Positions 60,559-64,000 of a stretch of DNA of 64,000 bases are shown here, in pieces; positions within the stretch are counted from its first letter, which is position 1; the number at the start of each line of letters is the position of its first letter. Below the pieces are notes generated by a model that was not told the origin of the DNA, did no database searches, and saw only the letters and a program-made list of their open reading frames with translations. Origin of the DNA: Streptomyces zingiberis (GTDB lineage Bacteria; Actinomycetota; Actinomycetes; Streptomycetales; Streptomycetaceae); assembly GCF_012034935.1 (NCBI RefSeq), contig NZ_JAATEN010000026.1:1-64000 (forward strand), in the 5' to 3' direction. The translations under genes were made by a program, and so were the position numbers.

Positions 60559-60816
60559 ATGGGGCGCGGCCGGGCCAAGGCCAAGCAGACGAAGGTCGCC
60601 CGCCAGCTGAAGTACAACAGCGGTGGGACCGACCTCTCACGGCTTGCCGATGAGCTGGGCGCATCGACGACGAAACAGCCGCCGAACGGCGAGCGCTTCG
60701 CGGACGATGAGCCGGACGACCCGTACGCACAGTACGCGGAGCTGTACAACGACGACGAGGACGAGGACGACGGCCCGCAGGCCGGCGGCCACGCCTCACC
60801 GCGCCGCCCGGCCTGA
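60559..60816 (+). CDS. DUF3073 protein
   Basis: An 85-residue protein starting MGRGRAKAKQTKVARQLKYN, followed by SGGTDLSRLADELG; basic at the N-terminus and very acidic at the C-terminus (YNDDEDEDD). This is the actinobacterial DUF3073 family, always near purM/purF in Streptomyces. The basic head suggests nucleic-acid or ribosome contact, but no function is known. The ATG at 60559 has GAGGGGGTCGAGCC upstream. Confidence 0.93.
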   Translation: MGRGRAKAKQTKVARQLKYNSGGTDLSRLADELGASTTKQPPNGERFADDEPDDPYAQYAELYNDDEDEDDGPQAGGHASPRRPA

Positions 60817-60860
60817 ACGCCCCGGCGCCCGCTCCCCCAGCTCCCCAGCACGCACGCCGA

Positions 60861-60895
60861 CCCGGTCCCGGGGCCCTTCCCGGACCGGGCTTTGT
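60861..60895 (+). terminator. Terminator between DUF3073 and purM
   Basis: CCCGGTCC and GGACCGGG pair around 13 bases that include further pairing, followed by CTTTGT. It lies 45 bases after the DUF3073 stop. The remaining bases to 61117 hold no gene. Confidence 0.75.
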
Positions 60896-61117
60896 GCTGC
60901 CTCCGGCAGCGGCGCGTCCGCGGTGCGCGGCGGTCCGGGGCCGCGGCGCCCGCGGCCTCCCGTCCCGTCCTTCGCCGCACCGCGCGGGTGACGTCCCCGC
61001 CGGGGGGCCGTCACCCCGCACACCGTTCGTGCTGCTCGCGCCGCTCGTGCCGGTCCGGCCACCGCGCTCCCGCCGTGACATCGGGCGTCTCGGGCGTCGG
61101 GCGTCCCGGGCATCGGC

Positions 61118-62212
61118 TCACACGGCGTAGTCGCCGGTCAGGGCCGCGGGGGCGGAGCGCGCGCCGCCCGGCTCGCGGCCGGTGACGGTGCCGCAGACCC
61201 AGGCGTCCACCTCGCGGTCCGCGAGGGTGGCCAGCGCCGCGTCGGCCGCCTCCGGCGCCACCACCGCGACCATGCCGACCCCCATGTTGAGGGTCTTCTC
61301 CAGCTCCCCGCGCTCGACCGAGCCGACCGTGCCGACCAGGTCGAAGACCGGGGCCGGCCGCCAGGTGGAACGGTCCACGGCCGCGTGCAGCCCGTCCGGG
61401 ATCACCCGCGCCAGGTTGCCCGCGAGCCCGCCGCCGGTGATGTGGGAGAAGGCGTGCACCTCCGTGGTGCGGGTCAGTGCCAGGCAGTCCAGGGAGTAGA
61501 TCCGGGTGGGCTCCAGCAGTTCCTCGCCGAGGGTCCGGCCGAACTCGGGGATCTCCCGGTCCAGCTCGTATCCCGCACGCTCGGAGAGCACGTGGCGGAC
61601 CAGGGAGTACCCGTTCGAGTGAAGTCCGGACGCGGCCATGGCGATCAGCACGTCACCGGAGCGGACGCGCTCGGCACCCAGCAGCCGGTCGGCCTCCACC
61701 ACACCCGTGCCCGCGCCCGCCACGTCGAAGTCGTCCGGCTCCAGCAGGCCCGGGTGCTCCGCCGTCTCGCCGCCGACGAGCGCGCAGCCCGCCAGCACAC
61801 AGCCCTCGGCAATGCCCTTGACGATCGCGGCGACCCGCTCGGGGCGGACCTTGCCGACCGCGATGTAGTCGGTCATGAACAGCGGCTCGGCGCCGCACAC
61901 CACCAGGTCGTCGACGACCATCCCGACCAGGTCGTGACCGATGGTGTCGTAGACGCCCATGCGGCGGGCGATGTCCACCTTGGTGCCGACGCCGTCGGTC
62001 GCGGAGGCCAGCAGCGGGCGCTCGTAGCGCTTCAGCACGGAGGCGTCGAAGAGCCCGGCGAAGCCGCCGAGACCGCCGACGACCTCGGGCCGGGTGGCCT
62101 TCCCCACCCACTGCTTCATCAGCTCCACCGCGCGGTCGCCCGCCTCGATGTCGACGCCCGCCGTCTTGTAGGAAGACGCGGTGGGGCTGCCGGCGGCGGT
62201 GGACTCGGACAT
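61118..62212 (-). CDS. purM: Phosphoribosylformylglycinamidine cyclo-ligase (AIR synthetase)
   Basis: PurM closes the imidazole ring, converting FGAM to AIR with ATP, step five of purine synthesis. The 364-residue product shows SYKTAGVDIEAGDRAVELMK, SATDGVGTKVDIA, VVCGAEPLFMTDYIAVG, CALVGGETAEHPGL, AMAASGLHSNGYSL and HITGGGLAGNLARV. The ATG at 62212 has GAGGCGCC upstream. It follows purF in the same direction with a 193-base gap, so both may share a transcript. Confidence 0.97.
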   Translation of the reverse strand: MSESTAAGSPTASSYKTAGVDIEAGDRAVELMKQWVGKATRPEVVGGLGGFAGLFDASVLKRYERPLLASATDGVGTKVDIARRMGVYDTIGHDLVGMVVDDLVVCGAEPLFMTDYIAVGKVRPERVAAIVKGIAEGCVLAGCALVGGETAEHPGLLEPDDFDVAGAGTGVVEADRLLGAERVRSGDVLIAMAASGLHSNGYSLVRHVLSERAGYELDREIPEFGRTLGEELLEPTRIYSLDCLALTRTTEVHAFSHITGGGLAGNLARVIPDGLHAAVDRSTWRPAPVFDLVGTVGSVERGELEKTLNMGVGMVAVVAPEAADAALATLADREVDAWVCGTVTGREPGGARSAPAALTGDYAV

Positions 62213-62405
62213 GGCGCCTCGGATTCTCTCGGTTCTTCGGGTGCTTCAGCGGCTTCGGGAAGTGGTGGAACTGCGGGTCTGCCGGTTGTGCGGGACCTGC
62301 GGGGTCCCCGGGTGCCGGAACGTGACGGGACGTCCGCGGCCGGCGCCGCCCCGAGGTCCCGCCGGCGGGCCGCCGCCCGCCCCGGAGGGAGGGCGGCGCG
62401 GCCCC

Positions 62406-63965
62406 CTACGGGCGGCGCAGGGCGTCGGCGCCGCCGACCCCGGCCGTGGGCGTGGCCAGGCCGTCCGCGTCGGTGCGGCTCGGCTCGGCGGCCTCCGCCT
62501 CCAGCAGGTGCTTGCCCAGCAGCTCCGGGTCGGGCAGGTCGATCGGGTACTCGCCGTCGAAGCAGGCCCGGCAGAGCTCCTGCTTGGGGATCGTCGTCGC
62601 CTCGACCATCGCGTCGATCGAGATGTAGGCGAGCGAGTCGGCGCCCAGGGACTTGCCGATCTCCTCCACCGACAGCCCGTTGGCGATCAGCTCCGCGCGG
62701 GTGGCGAAGTCGATGCCGAAGAAGCAGGGCCACTTGATGGGCGGCGAGGAGATCCGGACGTGGATCTCGGCGGCGCCGGCCTCGCGGAGCATCCGGATCA
62801 GGGCCCGCTGGGTGTTGCCGCGGACGATCGAGTCGTCCACGACGACCAGCCGCTTGCCCCGGATGACCTCCTTGAGCGGGTTGAGCTTGAGCCGGATGCC
62901 GAGCTGGCGGATGGTCTGGCTCGGCTGGATGAACGTCCGGCCGACGTAGGAGTTCTTGACCAGCCCGGAGCCGTACGGGATCCCGCTGGCCTCGGCGTAA
63001 CCCACCGCCGCCGGGGTGCCGGACTCCGGGGTGGGTATCACCAGGTCGGCCTCGGCCGGCGCCTCGGCGGCCAGCCTGCGGCCCATCTCGACCCGGGAGA
63101 GGTAGACGTTGCGGCCCGCGATGTCGGTGTCGGGGCGGGCCAGGTAGACGTACTCGAAGACGCAGCCCCGGGGCCGCTTCTCCGCGAACCGGGAGGAGCG
63201 CAGGCCGTTCTCGTCGACGGCGATCAGCTCGCCGGGCTCCACCTCGCGGATGAAGCTCGCGCCGCAGATGTCGAGGGCGGCGGTCTCGCTCGCCACCACC
63301 CAGCCGCGCTCCAGCCGGCCGAGGACGAGCGGGCGGATGCCCTGCGGGTCACGGGCGGCGTAGAGCGTGTGCTCGTCCATGAAGACCAGGGAGAACGCGC
63401 CCTGCACCGCGGGCAGCACCAGCGGCGCGGCCTGCTCGACGGTGAGCGGCTTGCCGTCCTGGTCCACCTGGCCGGCCAGCAGTGCCGTGACGAGGTCGGT
63501 GTCGTTGGTCGCGGCCACCTGCGTGGCGCGGCCGTTCTCCCGCGGCAGCGCCGCGACCATGTCGGCCAGCTCGGCACTGTTGACGAGGTTGCCGTTGTGG
63601 CCGAGCGCGATGGACCCGTGCGCGGTGGCACGGAACGTGGGCTGCGCGTTCTCCCACACCGAGGCACCGGTGGTGGAGTAGCGGGCATGGCCCACGGCGA
63701 TGTGGCCCCTGAGGGAGCCGAGAGAGGTCTCGTCGAAGACCTGGGAGACCAGGCCCATGTCCTTGAAGACGAGGATCTGGGAGCCGTTGCTCACCGCGAT
63801 GCCCGCGGACTCCTGTCCACGGTGCTGCAGCGCGTACAGCCCGAAATAGGTGAGTTTGGCGACCTCTTCCCCCGGGGCCCAGACACCGAAGACGCCGCAG
63901 GCGTCCTGGGGGCCCTTCTCACCGGGGAGGAGATCGTGGCTGAGTCGTCCGTCACCACGTGGCAC
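62406..63965 (-). CDS. purF: Amidophosphoribosyltransferase
   Basis: PurF makes 5-phosphoribosylamine from PRPP and glutamine, the committed step of purine synthesis. The 519-residue protein has a 22-residue propeptide before Cys23 (GPQDACGVFGVW), the glutaminase domain (LYALQHRGQESAGIAV, GHARYSTTG) and the PRPP motif VVVDDSIVRGNT. The iron-sulfur cysteines of the Bacillus type lie in RGCVFEYVY, WPCFFGIDF and ELCRACFDGEYP. The GTG at 63965 precedes the propeptide. The C-terminus has a poorly conserved tail. Confidence 0.97.
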   Translation of the reverse strand: MPRGDGRLSHDLLPGEKGPQDACGVFGVWAPGEEVAKLTYFGLYALQHRGQESAGIAVSNGSQILVFKDMGLVSQVFDETSLGSLRGHIAVGHARYSTTGASVWENAQPTFRATAHGSIALGHNGNLVNSAELADMVAALPRENGRATQVAATNDTDLVTALLAGQVDQDGKPLTVEQAAPLVLPAVQGAFSLVFMDEHTLYAARDPQGIRPLVLGRLERGWVVASETAALDICGASFIREVEPGELIAVDENGLRSSRFAEKRPRGCVFEYVYLARPDTDIAGRNVYLSRVEMGRRLAAEAPAEADLVIPTPESGTPAAVGYAEASGIPYGSGLVKNSYVGRTFIQPSQTIRQLGIRLKLNPLKEVIRGKRLVVVDDSIVRGNTQRALIRMLREAGAAEIHVRISSPPIKWPCFFGIDFATRAELIANGLSVEEIGKSLGADSLAYISIDAMVEATTIPKQELCRACFDGEYPIDLPDPELLGKHLLEAEAAEPSRTDADGLATPTAGVGGADALRRP

Positions 63966-64000
63966 GCCTTCGAGTCTAGGGCAGGTCGCGGAGTCCTTTC

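Overview
This window is Streptomyces chromosome. The base composition is extremely GC-rich, third codon positions are almost always G or C, GTG starts are frequent and ribosome-binding sites are of the GGAGG type. It also carries Streptomyces marker genes: bldC, atrA, a c-di-AMP riboswitch ahead of an M23 peptidase, and an actinomycete integrative element in tRNA-Phe. The gene order matches, from memory, the conserved S. coelicolor segment running from purF/purM through vdh, bldC and hrpA to atrA and its NADH-dehydrogenase neighbour. No database was searched, so all family calls come from motifs and recall.

Layout. 0.2-7.2 kb: a PAS/SpoIIE-phosphatase/ATPase switch protein, an NDH-2-like oxidoreductase, divergent atrA, and a sigma-factor-like protein whose NPCBM domain lies in another frame. 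7.4-16.7 kb: an asparagine-synthase-like protein, an NsdA-type sporulation regulator, an LhgO-like FAD oxidase, trmB and a PrsW-type protease. 16.9-24.3 kb: an MFS transporter, a coiled-coil M23 peptidase behind a ydaO-type riboswitch, a membrane PP2C phosphatase, a TPM-like membrane protein and a TipA-like MerR regulator. 24.8-30.5 kb: a five-gene overlapping peptide/nickel-type ABC operon with a candidate Nur box on its promoter. 30.7-35.1 kb: a Nudix hydrolase, a macrolide-type glycosyltransferase with a leaderless mini-ORF in its 5' region, an HPr-kinase-like P-loop protein, a frameshifted remnant and a SLOG-domain protein.

35.1-43.0 kb: tRNA-Lys, a DEAD-box helicase with a duplicated RGG-like tail, a Pro/Glu-rich lipoprotein, twin fluoride channels overlapping a minimal zincin, and a membrane metallophosphoesterase. 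43.2-48.6 kb: tRNA-Glu, -Asp and -Phe, then a 5.1-kb integrated element (Int, RepSA-like initiator, zinc-ribbon protein, GntR repressor with three operators, GNAT) bounded by a 47-bp att duplication. It lacks recognisable tra and xis genes. Next to it, at 48.9-50.0 kb, a RelA/SpoT-domain gene overlaps a 76-codon gene, which looks like a ToxSAS-type toxin-antitoxin or defence cassette.

50.4-64.0 kb returns to core genes: a DUF1349 protein, hrpA, a second tRNA-Asp with a possible att scar, a DUF6274-type protein, bldC, a conserved actinobacterial protein, vdh, a DUF3073 protein, purM and purF. The most unusual items are the 152-bp nested inverted repeat inside the element, the RelA-like cassette, the Nur box on the ABC operon, the leader mini-ORF before the glycosyltransferase, and the split sigma/NPCBM gene.
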